DNA of 42,415 bases from Mariaggregatimicrobium sp964498785 (GCA_964498785.1 CAZCJL010000058.1:1-42415), one strand, 5' to 3'; numbered from the stretch's first letter, positions 33,801 to 42,415 are shown. Numbers and translations: made by a program. The notes: generated by a model not told the origin, from the letters alone.

Positions 33801-36800
33801 CAACTTTTGCTATTGAGGAACAAGATAGTGTTCAGCTTGCAATTAAATTTCATCCGACTGCTGAACAAAATTATCGCGATACGCTGACTGTTTTTAATAA
33901 CGATCCTGCGAATCCGATGGCCAAAATCGAGTTGATTGGTAGCGGCGTGCCAATTCCACCTCAAAATATTGTTGTCAGCCCACAGTCTCTTAATTTTGGT
34001 GAGATTTCCAAAAACCGTTATCTGACGAAATTTCTCTGGATTTCAAATAGCGGAGAACTGACATTAAATGTCTCTGATATTGCTTCCAATAGAGAAGAAT
34101 ATTCCGTAAATACGACCGAATTTTCGGTACCGCCAGGCGAACGAAAATATGTTGCTGTGACGTTCAATCCGGCTGGAAATACGGGTACAATTAATGGCAT
34201 TCTTTCAATCGAAAGCAATGACCCGGATGAGGGAGTGAAAGAAGTGGAATTAACCGGAATCAGTCGTGATTTAAATCCACCGGCGATTTCGACTAACTTT
34301 GATGCCGCGGGCATTAATTTTGGTGACGTGGCGCTCAATAGCACTTCTGTTAAATATTTGCAGATTTTAAATAATGGGGAAGAGAGCCTCGAGGTTAATG
34401 ATATAATTATTGATGATTCGCAACTGAGCGTACAGCCCACAAATTTCACAATATATCCGGGTTCGTATCAATGGGTGCAGGTGATTTTTACCCCGACCCA
34501 GATCGGGGCGCTAAATAAATCATTAACAATTTATAGCAACGCTTCAAATTCACCGGAACACGTTGTCAGCGTTATCGGTGAAGGACGGCAGCTTTACTCG
34601 CCGCGACTTCATGTGCCCACTCAAAATTATAGCTTTGGAAAAGTGATTGTCGATCAACAGGCAGTTTTAAATTTTTCAATTAAAAATACCGGCGAAGATA
34701 CGTTGGAGATTGATATTAATCCGAGCGACACGACTCATTTTACCATTAATACAAGACAGCTTTCGTTGCTTTCAGGTGAGTCCGAAACGATCATCGTGCT
34801 ATTCACGCCGGATACCGTTAAATCACACACAAATCGTTTACAGTTATTGACGAATGACCCACAAAATCAAACCAAATTTATTTTTATCACCGGCGAAGGA
34901 CGTGATCTTTATGATCCTGATCTTGTCGTCACACCGTCTGATTCTGTAAATTTCGGACTGGCTCTTCAGGGAAGATCAACGCCGCAAATTTTAACGTTTG
35001 AAAACAGGGGAGAGAAGGACCTTGTTGTGAGTAGTATTTCCGTCGATAATCCTCAATTTATTGTTGAGCCGGGAGATACCAGCTTTATATTAGGCGCCAA
35101 CAATGAGAAATCGTTACAAATGCGTTTAATGCCCGATGCCGCTGATGTCGTAAAGGGAACGGCGCTCATAAAAAGTAATGATCCGGACATACCGGAATTT
35201 GGACTGAAATTATATGGTCGGGGAAGAGATCGGGCGGCAATAATTGCCCTGAATCCCGATACGCTTGATTTTAATACAGTGTTGATCGGAGATTCTCTTG
35301 AAAAGCCTGTTTATTTGAAAAATGTCGGTGAAAAGACCTTGAACGTATCTGCAGTTATTCGAAGTGATCAGGATAATTTTTGGATTGAAGCGGATAATTT
35401 TTTACTCTCAGCGGGGGATTCAGGTTTGGTGAATGTTAAATTCAAACCCGTTGAAACAAAAGAATCCATTGAAAACCTGAATGTGAAAAGCAATGATCCA
35501 TTCCATGCAGATGCGTTTGTTTATTTGGTTTCGAATAGTCGCGATTCACTACCACAGCAAATCATGACATCAAGAAAAATTGTTGATTTTGGGGGCATTG
35601 CGATAGGTAACCAGCTTACTGACACACTGTACATCCGCAACTTAGGTGAGAAACTGCTCAATGTCACCAATGTGAACGTTTTTAGCGACGTTTTTTCTGT
35701 TAAAGATAGCGCTTTCACGATTCCTGACAAAGGTTTATATAAACTGCCGGTCACTTTTTTCCCGATACAAATAAAGGAATATACCGATACATTGACAATC
35801 GAAAACAATGATACCGATTTACAAATTGAGTTGACAGGCTATGGACGTGAAATAACTCCGGCTGCTTTATCAATCAATGCAGATACGCTTAATTTTGGCA
35901 ATGTTTCAATCGATTCGACAGCATTAATGGATTTCTATGTCCAAAATACAGGCGATCAATCATTGAAAATTTTGTCAATTGATAGCGGTGACGAACAATT
36001 TTCAACAAGTATTGACACTACAACAATCAGCGCAAGAGGTACAAAACGAATTCAGTTACAATTAAATCCGACCAGTCCGGGTAATATTTCTACTTATTTG
36101 ACGATCAAAAGCAATGCTGTAATTAATGGCACACAATCAATCATTTTAAAGGCAAATATTTTTGAATCTCAATCCGCTCCTAAAATTGCCGTATCACCGG
36201 TATCGATCGATTTCAATACCGTGCTCAAAGACTCGGTTTACTCAAAACGATTATGGATTAGTAATGTTGGTAACGATACATTAGTGGTATCCACAATTTT
36301 TGTCACAGATTCTTTGTTTTCAGTATCAGATAAAAGCGTTATCTTGAGTCCAAATAGTATTAAACAAATAGAAATACGATTACAAACAGATGTAGACGAT
36401 TCAACAACCGAGATAAATGCGGATTTAATTATTCGCAGTAATGATGCGCTCAATAGTGAGATCGTTGTGCCGCTTCAAGCAATGATTCAACGTTATATGG
36501 CGCCGAAAATTGTTATCACACCGGATAGCTTAGATTATGGCGAATCTGTTATTCGAAAAGAAAAAGCATTGAATTTAACCGTTAATAATATCGGAGAGGT
36601 TCGCCTGGAAATATATTCGATAATTTCAAGCGACCCGCAATTTTATGTCTCAAGTCCGGGTGTGAATATCGACCCACATTCGTCCATCAAGCTCCCTGTT
36701 TATTTTAAACCCACGCAGGCAGGCGCCTTTAAAGCACAACTTGAGTTTGTAAGCAATGACACAACAGTCGACAGTTTGATCGTTGTTCCCCTTGAAGGAA

Positions 36801-39800
36801 TTGGTCGAGAAGTAATACCGCAAAATATTTCACTTTCTATTGATCAAATAGATTTCGGATCCACAATTTTAAATAGAAGTAAAAGCCTTTCTTTTTACAT
36901 TCGTAATTCAGGAGAGCGCTCTCTCGAAGTCACAAATATCATGATAACTGACACGTCCTTTACAGATCAATTTACCATCACCACTGATTGGATCAGTGAG
37001 AATTTTATGATAGTTGCACCGCTTGATAGTCAAAAAGTAACGATCACTTATAATCCAACAAAACCTGACACCATCGGAATCGATTTATTGGTGGAGAGTA
37101 ACGATCCTGAAAATCGTGTAAAAATAATTGGTTTAAAAGCACAGTGTGTTATTTATCTCGGACCACAGATCGTTTTTGAGCCAGATTCTCTGAATTTCGG
37201 AGAATTAGTTGTCGGAGGGAAAAAACAGTTATTGCTTAGCTTTAAAAATAATTCAATGGATTCAACTTTAGTTATTTCTGATATATTCGTCGCTGATTCG
37301 CTTCTTGCTAAAAATTTCAGCATCGAACCGGCATCGTTTCAAATAACTCCCCAGGACTCTGACAGCGCAATAGTCACGTTTGTGCCGGATAGCAACCGCT
37401 TTTATCATACGCAATTGATTATTGAACACAATGATGTTTACGGTGACTCTGTTGTTCATTTAATTGCACGGGGATTACTTGATCAGGAAGGGGAGAATCA
37501 GCTCACAGAAATTGATGGCTGGAAATATAATGGACATTATCCGTATTCAGACGCGCTGACGAACGGACCGGATCATGCCTGGTTTTTGAAAGACGTTTAT
37601 TTAACCGAGCGTCACGAATCTGTAACCTTATTTGTCGCCTTCAATAGTGAAATTGATATCTATATCAACGGATCATTTGTTACCCATGCAACTTCTGATT
37701 CATTAACGAGATGGAATATTAATGGAATTGATGTAACTCCGTATTTTAAATTGGGACGAAATAGAGTTGCCGCCTACGTCTTCAATGAAACAGGTTTTGG
37801 CGGATTTGATGCTGTTTTAACAGCACAGATAGACACTGACACAAAGATTTTAATTCGCCACGGCGATTATTATCCTGAAGAAGTAGCGATATGGTGGTAC
37901 TACACCCAAACAGGCTACAATCCTTTTTTGCCAGCACTCCATAACTCGACTCAATGGTATAGTTACGAGTATGGTTGGTCATCACAGGACTCAACGATGT
38001 TTTCCTGGGATTTTGAATCGGGATATGGAAATGCAATTTACGATGACAGCCGGTTGAACAATCGAATTTATACAACCAATATTGCTTTTACCACTGGAAT
38101 TTTTGGAGATGGCATCGAATTTCAGTCGTCTAAAGAATCAAACGTGAAAATGGAAGTAAATTTGGATGCAGTGCCAAAAACCATTCAAATGTGGATAAAG
38201 CGTACTGACGATATCCACAGGGATCAGATTCTGATAAATAACGGGTACAGTGGTTACTACGGTTATGGGCTGTTTATCAATACAAATCGTAAACTAGGCG
38301 TATTTTATCCCAACGGAAAAATTGCCACCGATTTCTATCTGAAAAAATTTCAATGGTATTTTCTGGCAGCTCAATATTTTCAGGATTCAGTGCGGGTTTT
38401 TGTTGATAACAATCTGGACACAACCATTGCAATAACTCCCTCAACTCCTTCCAGCCGGGGCTATTCTTTTATTGGTGGAAATCCGGAATTTACAGACGAA
38501 TTTGATTCATTTAACGGAATTATCGATCAGGTAAAAATTATCAATCGTACAAATAGTAAGCCGATTATTGATCAAATAATGACGATTGAAATTGTAGAAA
38601 ACCCCACCGGAACAAAGGGTGACATTTTAGATTTGCATTTTGATGTAAATCCCAAACCTTATTCCGTTACTGGTGGAGATTTAAAATATAAACCACTATC
38701 TGCTGTGCAATTTCAACACGATGCAATCGCGGCCATCGATTCAATTGATTCCCTGGTCAAATTATCAATTCATCCGGAACATGTGACGATAAGCGGTTTA
38801 CAATGTCGCATTGAGTTACAAACAAATTATGGTTCGATCTTTTACCCGGATGATTTCGATACGAATTCAATGATGTACATACCAGTTTATACAAAAAATG
38901 AAATTTCGCCAGTGACGATCGATAGTGTTTACAAAATGATTTCAATCCCTTATGAGCTTGATGACCAGTCGATCACAAACCTGTTTGAAGATGATTTAGA
39001 CAGTTATGATCCTTATAAATGGCGAATGTTTCAATGGAATCAGAATGATACATCCTATATTGAATTTCGTGATGAACAGTGGGAAAATCAATCTGGATTA
39101 ATTAGAGGACGATCAGCCTGGATCGTTTCGAACGAAAGCCATGTTTTTGATGCAGATAGCGGTTGGAGTACAAAAACGCTGGATGGCTTTCGTATTGAAT
39201 TGAAACCTGGTTGGAATCAAATTGCCAATCCGTTTCCATTTCCGGTGAGTTGGGATACTGTGTATTCAAGTTTTGACAAACCAAATATTTTCTACTGGAA
39301 TCCGGATTCTTCTGATTATTTAATTAATGACGATGTAAAAGTCATAAGGCCATGGGAAGGTTATTTTGTCAATAATCCTTTTAATGTGAATTTTAATCTA
39401 ATTATCCCGCCAGTTGTGGCCGAGATGAATAATTCATCAAATCACGCCCGAACGTTGGCAAAAATTTATCAGCATAAACACGAAAATCTTCAGATGTTAA
39501 TATCGGCCACTGCCAATTGCGGTCGATATACTGATAAACATAATTTGATGGCAGTAGCTGATGGAGCAAATTCTGAATGGGACGCCTTTGACGTTCCGGA
39601 ACCTCCAAAAATTGGTAAATATATTCAACTGTATATTGATAATCAAAATTGGAAATCACACGCTGGTAATTACGCGGTAGATTTTAAAAACACAGGAAAA
39701 GAGGGATATTTCTGGCATTTGAAGGCTGTTAGCAATTTGACAAATGCAGAAGATCAATATCAACTGGTGATAAATGACATCGTTGAAATTCCGGAAAACT

Positions 39801-40249
39801 GGAATATGTATTTATTCGACCGTGATCTTGATATCGCGATAAATCTGCATCATCAAAATAATTATTCTTTTTCTTTAAACAAGAAAACTAATAATTTAAA
39901 ACAACTAAAATTAGTTATCGGAACAGACGCCTTTATTCGCGAAAACAGTGATCAGATCCCATTAAAACCATTTGCTTTTAAGTTACATCAAAACTATCCG
40001 AATCCATTCAATCCGACAACGCGGATTTCGTTCGATCTTCCACAACGAACACGCGTTGAATTATATATCTATAATGTACTGGGACAGCGCGTACGAAAGT
40101 TATTAAACCAAATACTAAGAGGGGGACGTCATGAACTTATCTGGGATGGTCGAAGCGACTCTGGTAGTTTTGTGGCCAGTGGCCTGTATTTTGTCAGACT
40201 CAGTACTGAAAACAATATTGCAATAAAAAAAATGATGGTAATCAAATAG
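30827..40249 (+). CDS. giant T9SS-secreted protein with about 16 ASH/choice-of-anchor-D repeats and LamG domain
   Basis: A 3140-residue secreted protein. Order: signal peptide (1-24); a beta domain of the type 'GPIPKGTNKHIRWNAG' (about 28-125); a propeller-like segment with repeated 'W.FY/W.A' blades (about 140-490); sixteen tandem beta domains of about 107 residues (about 495-2215), each opening 'l.FG.v..g....l.i.N.G...L.v' and closing 'SNDP' and 'G.GR', as in ASPM/SPD-2/Hydin folds; a jellyroll-like module; a LamG domain (about 2388-2578); a 'GWNQIANPFPFPVSW' module; and the T9SS sorting domain (from about 3048, LHQNYPNPFNPTTRISF, ending KKMMVIK). The start ATG 30827 follows GGAG (30817-30820); the GTG at 30815 overlaps that site. 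Likely a long surface or released adhesin; its ligand is unknown. Confidence 0.88.
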   Translation: MKLRLSKSLLLLFLLYFTSNSFASDPPAIDSLAARQRPGTNFVDIYFDVDDDESDNITISKPNITIDGENLQVTAVDSGDYGPIPKGTNKHIRWNAGIDFPDNFSDNVVVKIIAIDGEGNISNSSTDPFVVDTRIDKPPVDNWQTVTDSGSTYNENMLIDNEGRIWLFYLRSPGSNQPIYMKVIDADGYVYKSEQIIATASSQVSNEYQTIRAELNKKTGNVWMAFQGYDGIKHVGEFIIFDDTAGVKKSEIISGTSYAPKLASDSSGVMWITWNTGSSGASDSYANFMRYNSDGTKSDDDPTQYESAGFVLNTDIAIDKENKAWLIYEKSDSSVINIYTNDASFITSKKYSTDPPYFSARKIIYSDWENGGQWILKKNNDPTLNQIFRYDISGTGSIPIGEVDNCSFLLNQDERMEVVRFNSSNNKYQFSEYNPLTKSTITNWTNLFGGADFAGSMNEFIAYNRNFPTLKAYLVKTGTAFTKVKLMNVEPLSITIDISENEFNFGNVGIDTLKKDTLVVQNTGNATLNVTQIQVSDPDYTVDQTPFSLEPDQSKNIIITFQPSDTLSHEATLTIQSNAFNGAQNISLTGKGYQRTWLISINPTTLDFGPIPTEDMVVDSFKITNSGTEQISVHDVVVTGNRFSLADSFNNLSLAAGDSHFIGIRFNPIDDTLYAGSATVLSTANSNTFANSGNFRLSTALFDTFHVTLKGSGFIYTEPRIGIEPASVRFDSIRIGNSERKPFNIFNYGNDTLNIVEIMSDDEQFELDTDSTNFTIAPGDTEQAYIVFTPNTADYSKATISIESNDPENSVMTLTADGSGFTYGDPKIFVNPAQLVFNTIRVGKSQQRSFYIDNRGTDNLYISSISTDSPHYGVSYDTLTYGENLVLEPGEPVIYVNVTFRPLAKGSFNGQVIIQSNDPDSSETHIALFGSARDPYPQQIIVNPDSTLNFGEVTIDDSTVRELVIKNDGELTLMVDSMKIGGTNFIIQDALTTFAIEEQDSVQLAIKFHPTAEQNYRDTLTVFNNDPANPMAKIELIGSGVPIPPQNIVVSPQSLNFGEISKNRYLTKFLWISNSGELTLNVSDIASNREEYSVNTTEFSVPPGERKYVAVTFNPAGNTGTINGILSIESNDPDEGVKEVELTGISRDLNPPAISTNFDAAGINFGDVALNSTSVKYLQILNNGEESLEVNDIIIDDSQLSVQPTNFTIYPGSYQWVQVIFTPTQIGALNKSLTIYSNASNSPEHVVSVIGEGRQLYSPRLHVPTQNYSFGKVIVDQQAVLNFSIKNTGEDTLEIDINPSDTTHFTINTRQLSLLSGESETIIVLFTPDTVKSHTNRLQLLTNDPQNQTKFIFITGEGRDLYDPDLVVTPSDSVNFGLALQGRSTPQILTFENRGEKDLVVSSISVDNPQFIVEPGDTSFILGANNEKSLQMRLMPDAADVVKGTALIKSNDPDIPEFGLKLYGRGRDRAAIIALNPDTLDFNTVLIGDSLEKPVYLKNVGEKTLNVSAVIRSDQDNFWIEADNFLLSAGDSGLVNVKFKPVETKESIENLNVKSNDPFHADAFVYLVSNSRDSLPQQIMTSRKIVDFGGIAIGNQLTDTLYIRNLGEKLLNVTNVNVFSDVFSVKDSAFTIPDKGLYKLPVTFFPIQIKEYTDTLTIENNDTDLQIELTGYGREITPAALSINADTLNFGNVSIDSTALMDFYVQNTGDQSLKILSIDSGDEQFSTSIDTTTISARGTKRIQLQLNPTSPGNISTYLTIKSNAVINGTQSIILKANIFESQSAPKIAVSPVSIDFNTVLKDSVYSKRLWISNVGNDTLVVSTIFVTDSLFSVSDKSVILSPNSIKQIEIRLQTDVDDSTTEINADLIIRSNDALNSEIVVPLQAMIQRYMAPKIVITPDSLDYGESVIRKEKALNLTVNNIGEVRLEIYSIISSDPQFYVSSPGVNIDPHSSIKLPVYFKPTQAGAFKAQLEFVSNDTTVDSLIVVPLEGIGREVIPQNISLSIDQIDFGSTILNRSKSLSFYIRNSGERSLEVTNIMITDTSFTDQFTITTDWISENFMIVAPLDSQKVTITYNPTKPDTIGIDLLVESNDPENRVKIIGLKAQCVIYLGPQIVFEPDSLNFGELVVGGKKQLLLSFKNNSMDSTLVISDIFVADSLLAKNFSIEPASFQITPQDSDSAIVTFVPDSNRFYHTQLIIEHNDVYGDSVVHLIARGLLDQEGENQLTEIDGWKYNGHYPYSDALTNGPDHAWFLKDVYLTERHESVTLFVAFNSEIDIYINGSFVTHATSDSLTRWNINGIDVTPYFKLGRNRVAAYVFNETGFGGFDAVLTAQIDTDTKILIRHGDYYPEEVAIWWYYTQTGYNPFLPALHNSTQWYSYEYGWSSQDSTMFSWDFESGYGNAIYDDSRLNNRIYTTNIAFTTGIFGDGIEFQSSKESNVKMEVNLDAVPKTIQMWIKRTDDIHRDQILINNGYSGYYGYGLFINTNRKLGVFYPNGKIATDFYLKKFQWYFLAAQYFQDSVRVFVDNNLDTTIAITPSTPSSRGYSFIGGNPEFTDEFDSFNGIIDQVKIINRTNSKPIIDQIMTIEIVENPTGTKGDILDLHFDVNPKPYSVTGGDLKYKPLSAVQFQHDAIAAIDSIDSLVKLSIHPEHVTISGLQCRIELQTNYGSIFYPDDFDTNSMMYIPVYTKNEISPVTIDSVYKMISIPYELDDQSITNLFEDDLDSYDPYKWRMFQWNQNDTSYIEFRDEQWENQSGLIRGRSAWIVSNESHVFDADSGWSTKTLDGFRIELKPGWNQIANPFPFPVSWDTVYSSFDKPNIFYWNPDSSDYLINDDVKVIRPWEGYFVNNPFNVNFNLIIPPVVAEMNNSSNHARTLAKIYQHKHENLQMLISATANCGRYTDKHNLMAVADGANSEWDAFDVPEPPKIGKYIQLYIDNQNWKSHAGNYAVDFKNTGKEGYFWHLKAVSNLTNAEDQYQLVINDIVEIPENWNMYLFDRDLDIAINLHHQNNYSFSLNKKTNNLKQLKLVIGTDAFIRENSDQIPLKPFAFKLHQNYPNPFNPTTRISFDLPQRTRVELYIYNVLGQRVRKLLNQILRGGRHELIWDGRSDSGSFVASGLYFVRLSTENNIAIKKMMVIK

Positions 40250-40288
40250 TATCAAATTGATCCGTAAAATAGGGTAGAGGAGTCATAA

Positions 40289-41386
40289 ATGAAAAAATTA
40301 CTGTTTCTGTTATTAATTTATAACACATTCGGATACACACAAAAAAATTATTCAGATGTTTATAATAATAAACCAATTGTCCGAACATCAGTAGTATATC
40401 AAAGCTGGAAATTGGATAAAATTGATTCAACAATAGATGAGACCAGTATACCTATTGAAGTAATAGTTCCCATCAAAGAAAATATTAATTTACAAATTTA
40501 TAATTCACCGGCGTTTTCATCATTTGGTAAATATAACCTCAGTGGCATTTCTGATACATGGATAAAAGGTATTTATTCATTTTATAATAATAGAATGATG
40601 GTGAGTTGTGGGATTGGTTTGCCGACTGGTAAAGCAGATTTAAACGGGAAAAATGCAGAAATGGCGTCTGTGTTGAATCAGAACATCTTTAAATTCAGAA
40701 TGCCTGTATTGGGACAGGGTTTTTCCGGTAGCCTTGGATATGGTATTGCACATGGCATCAATGAAAACCTGGCAATTGGCGCAGGTTTTAATTTCATCCT
40801 TCAAGGTGAATACGAGTTTCTTGATTATAATTTTGACCCTGGCAACCAATTTGGGATTAATTTGGGGATAGATTATTCAATATCGCCATTATTGAAAGTG
40901 AGCATTGATGTTCTCAGTAATTTTTATTCACCATATAAAATTAATGCAGCAAAGTACAGCTCAGATCCAAAAATTACTTCACTGCTGAATATAATCTACT
41001 CTCATGATAGCAATTTATTGTGGATAATAGGACGCTTAAGAAAGACAAGCAGAAGTGAAACCTCATTTGGCACAACCGTTTTTCCCGATTCTGTAAATTC
41101 AAATGTCACTCAAATGGAACTGGAAGCATTTTACCGTATGACTCTTAGTCAAACCATTGCACTGGATATAATATTCGATGGACGGTCTTATATTGAAAAT
41201 GAATTTAAATTAGGTCAGGCAGATGTTTTTGGAGGGGGAATCCGAAGCATATTCGAAACTTCCCCCAGATTAAAATTTAATATAATGGCCAAATTTTATA
41301 TTGGCGATACATATTTTCGAAGAGAAGGCGTGATTTTAAAAACAAATGGGATTGAATTAATGTTTGGGACGACATACCAACTTTGA
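40289..41386 (+). CDS. outer-membrane beta-barrel protein
   Basis: A 365-residue protein with a short signal peptide (KKLLFLLLIYNTFGYTQ) and amphipathic beta strands along its length (SGSLGYGIAHGINENLAIGAGFNFILQGEY, split by glycine turns). Patterns such as GINLGIDYSISPLLKVSIDV and GIELMFGTTYQL, with an aromatic/hydrophobic C-terminus, suggest an outer-membrane barrel of 12-14 strands. I cannot name a family. It starts 39 bases after the giant secreted protein behind GAGGAG (40276-40281), which suggests a joint role in surface display or secretion of that protein. It converges with the next minus-strand gene with no bases between their stop codons. Confidence 0.65.
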   Translation: MKKLLFLLLIYNTFGYTQKNYSDVYNNKPIVRTSVVYQSWKLDKIDSTIDETSIPIEVIVPIKENINLQIYNSPAFSSFGKYNLSGISDTWIKGIYSFYNNRMMVSCGIGLPTGKADLNGKNAEMASVLNQNIFKFRMPVLGQGFSGSLGYGIAHGINENLAIGAGFNFILQGEYEFLDYNFDPGNQFGINLGIDYSISPLLKVSIDVLSNFYSPYKINAAKYSSDPKITSLLNIIYSHDSNLLWIIGRLRKTSRSETSFGTTVFPDSVNSNVTQMELEAFYRMTLSQTIALDIIFDGRSYIENEFKLGQADVFGGGIRSIFETSPRLKFNIMAKFYIGDTYFRREGVILKTNGIELMFGTTYQL

Positions 41387-41611
41387 TTACTTTGCCAAAG
41401 CAAACTGTAGGTCAACTGGAGGAATTTTATATTCATCACGCACGACTGATCCGACAGTAATAAAGCTATATAAATTTCTACCACAATTATTTTCACAATG
41501 AAAATTTTTGAATATTTTTTCGCAATTATCTTGAGAGCCAACTCGAAATCGTTTCACATTACCACAGGATTCGCAGGTAATAATCATCTCAGTTACTTTG
41601 ATATTCTTCAT
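41387..41611 (-). CDS. small zinc-ribbon protein, 74 aa
   Basis: A 74-residue cytoplasmic protein with CESC (C13, C16) and CENNC (C39, C43), which form a zinc-ribbon-like site; between them is a basic segment (KRFRVGSQ). The ATG is preceded on the minus strand by GGAG at ideal distance. It does not match a family I know. Its stop codon directly abuts the stop of the convergent outer-membrane gene, and no terminator is visible there. Small ribbons of this type are often translation- or transcription-associated, but nothing here shows which. Confidence 0.55.
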   Translation of the reverse strand: MKNIKVTEMIITCESCGNVKRFRVGSQDNCEKIFKNFHCENNCGRNLYSFITVGSVVRDEYKIPPVDLQFALAK

Positions 41612-41796
41612 GTTTCAATTCTCCAGCAATCAGTTTTGTTAAGCATCATTTAAATTTATTGATGCAATTTTTATACCATCAAAAAAGTTCCATATATAGG
41701 TATAAAATAGAATCAAATACAAGATATTGTTGTAATGATTTGATTCAATTGTATCAGTTTGGACATAATTCATAAATAATCTATCAAAATTTTTGC

Positions 41797-41825
41797 TTGA
41801 CAAAAAAAGAAAAATTAAGTATATT
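41797..41825 (+). promoter_or_regulatory. near-consensus sigma-70 promoter without a following gene
   Basis: TTGACA (41797-41802), exactly 17 bases, TATATT (41820-41825). It is nearly as good as the selC promoter. Transcription near 41833 would run through about 200 bases of non-coding DNA toward the tRNA cluster. Confidence 0.65.
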
Positions 41826-41996
41826 CAGGCCTATGATAAAATTAGCACTTATACTGATCTTGGTTTAAGATAAGAAAATCATTACTAATCTAGGATTTTA
41901 ATTTTTTGTGTCTTAGACTATTTGAGTCAATAATTTATAAATTATCCAGGTAAGCAAGATTTTATTGCTGTATTTTTAAAATTTAAAAAAAAAGAC

Positions 41997-42025
41997 TTGC
42001 ATAATTTTAAATTTTTACTTATATT
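41997..42025 (+). promoter_or_regulatory. sigma-70 promoter of the tRNA cluster
   Basis: TTGCAT (41997-42002), 17 bases, TATATT (42020-42025), with the first tRNA base at 42036. It should drive the Gly-Cys-Leu-Val tRNA operon. Confidence 0.7.
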
Positions 42026-42035
42026 TTTGAGACTT

Positions 42036-42107
42036 GCGGGAGTAGTTCAGTGGTAGAACATCACCTTGCCAAGGTGAGGGTCGCGGGTTCAAATCCCGTC
42101 TCCCGCT
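42036..42107 (+). tRNA. tRNA-Gly (GCC)
   Basis: Acceptor GCGGGAG/CTCCCGC, anticodon stem TCACC/GGTGA, anticodon GCC at 42068-42070, T-arm GCGGG-TTCAAAT-CCCGT. The CCA end is not encoded. Confidence 0.95.
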
Positions 42108-42117
42108 CTAACTAGAT

Positions 42118-42190
42118 GGCGGCGTAGCCAAGTGGCTAAGGCGGAGGTCTGCAAAACCTCTATTCATCGGTTCGACTCCGATCGCCGCCT
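42118..42190 (+). tRNA. tRNA-Cys (GCA)
   Basis: Acceptor GGCGGCG/CGCCGCC, anticodon stem GAGGT/ACCTC, anticodon GCA at 42151-42153, T-arm TCGG-TTCGACT-CCGA. The CCA end is not encoded. Confidence 0.95.
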
Positions 42191-42213
42191 CATTGAATAC
42201 TTAAAAAAAATTT

Positions 42214-42300
42214 GCCGGGGTGGCGGAATTGGGAGACGCAAGGGACTTAAAATCCCTCGGACTTATTAAGTCCGTGCCGGTTCGACCCCGGCCCTCGGCA
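42214..42300 (+). tRNA. tRNA-Leu (TAA)
   Basis: An 87-base tRNA with a long variable arm (CGGACTTATTAAGTCCG). Acceptor GCCGGGG pairs with CCTCGGC including one G-T pair. Anticodon TAA is at 42248-42250. Confidence 0.95.
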
Positions 42301-42360
42301 CGTTACTCTTAATCATGCATTAAGTATCTAAAATTATAATAAATATCACTTGGCAAACCG

Positions 42361-42415
42361 GGGCGATTAGCTCAGGTGGTTAGAGTGCTTGCTTGACATG
42401 CAAGAGGTCACTGGT
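42361..42415 (+). tRNA. tRNA-Val (GAC), cut by the window edge
   Basis: Acceptor 5' strand GGGCGAT, D-arm GCTC...GAGT, anticodon stem CTTGC/GCAAG, anticodon GAC at 42395-42397. The window ends in the T-arm, so the 3' end is missing. Confidence 0.9.

Larger units (their letters stand above)
41612..42035. other. 424-base region with two promoters and a possible small RNA
   Basis: The region has no credible protein gene. It contains a near-consensus promoter at 41797-41825 whose transcript would begin near 41833 with nothing coding after it, a weak hairpin (AGCAA 41953-41957 with TTGCT 41965-41969) followed by GTATTTTT, and the tRNA promoter at 41997. An 11-codon reading frame starting at 41833 is the only short frame near the promoter and is not convincing. 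Confidence 0.4.

Noticed and set aside
41833..41868. 11-codon leader-peptide-like frame after the orphan promoter
   Set aside because: No ribosome site and no run of regulatory codons; too short to support.

Overview
The window is AT-rich bacterial DNA, mostly coding, with nearly all genes on the + strand. Two secreted proteins (M1 peptidase at 18851 and a giant protein at 30827) end in the 'QNYPNPFN.TT' type C-terminal sorting domain of type IX secretion. Promoters are ordinary sigma-70 (TTGACA/TTGCAT, 17 bp, TATAAT/TATATT) and ribosome sites are strong GGAGG boxes, neither of which is usual for Bacteroidota. Together with a selenocysteine tRNA and an anaerobic fumarate/quinone electron-transfer cluster, this points to a non-Bacteroidota member of the FCB group, such as Calditrichota or a KSB1-like lineage. 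That assignment is inference; there is no rRNA or ribosomal protein here to confirm it.

Layout. 1-1320: a small MITE-like inverted repeat, a 70-aa unknown gene, selC with its own perfect promoter and terminator, and a zinc-ribbon protein. 1585-5171: a POT-family peptide transporter with an unusual soluble insertion, then a DUF1624/HGSNAT-like acyltransferase. 5214-17860: one apparent 13-gene operon with a consensus promoter, a leader hairpin, almost no intergenic space and a strong final terminator. It encodes an NHL-propeller Tat protein, a small membrane protein, an internally duplicated multi-pass membrane protein and a 50-aa paralogue of its tail. These are followed by ten-subunit-scale redox machinery: two-cluster ferredoxin proteins, an FMN_bind/ferredoxin membrane protein, PsrB-, NrfD- and molybdopterin-family subunits, a seven-haem cytochrome c, and fumarate-reductase-like FrdB and FrdA. 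17915-22660: SDR protein, M1 peptidase, NtrC-type regulator and a small zinc-binding protein. 23062-28037: membrane protein, glycosyltransferase, pcm, DUF368 transporter, tRNA-Pro, P5C dehydrogenase. 28077-29094 (minus): nucleotide-kinase-like protein and dCMP deaminase. 29418-41386: a CsgG/TPR protein, a 3140-aa repeat protein and an outer-membrane barrel. 41387-42415: a small zinc protein, then a tRNA cluster (Gly, Cys, Leu, Val cut by the window edge).

How it works together. The standout is the 5-18 kb operon. FrdA and FrdB are present, but no usual anchor (cytochrome b type FrdC/SdhC or CCG-domain SdhE/HdrB) is. In its place the operon has a Qrc-like module: NrfD membrane subunit, four-cluster ferredoxin, a molybdopterin-fold protein that seems to lack the metal-ligand cysteine, and a membrane-anchored heptahaem cytochrome c. 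It also has three extra dicluster or FMN iron-sulfur proteins that could wire the cytoplasmic FrdAB to the membrane. The natural hypothesis is a quinone- and cytochrome-c-linked fumarate reductase or succinate dehydrogenase supercomplex of unfamiliar composition. The subunit identities are well supported; the assembly and its direction are inference.
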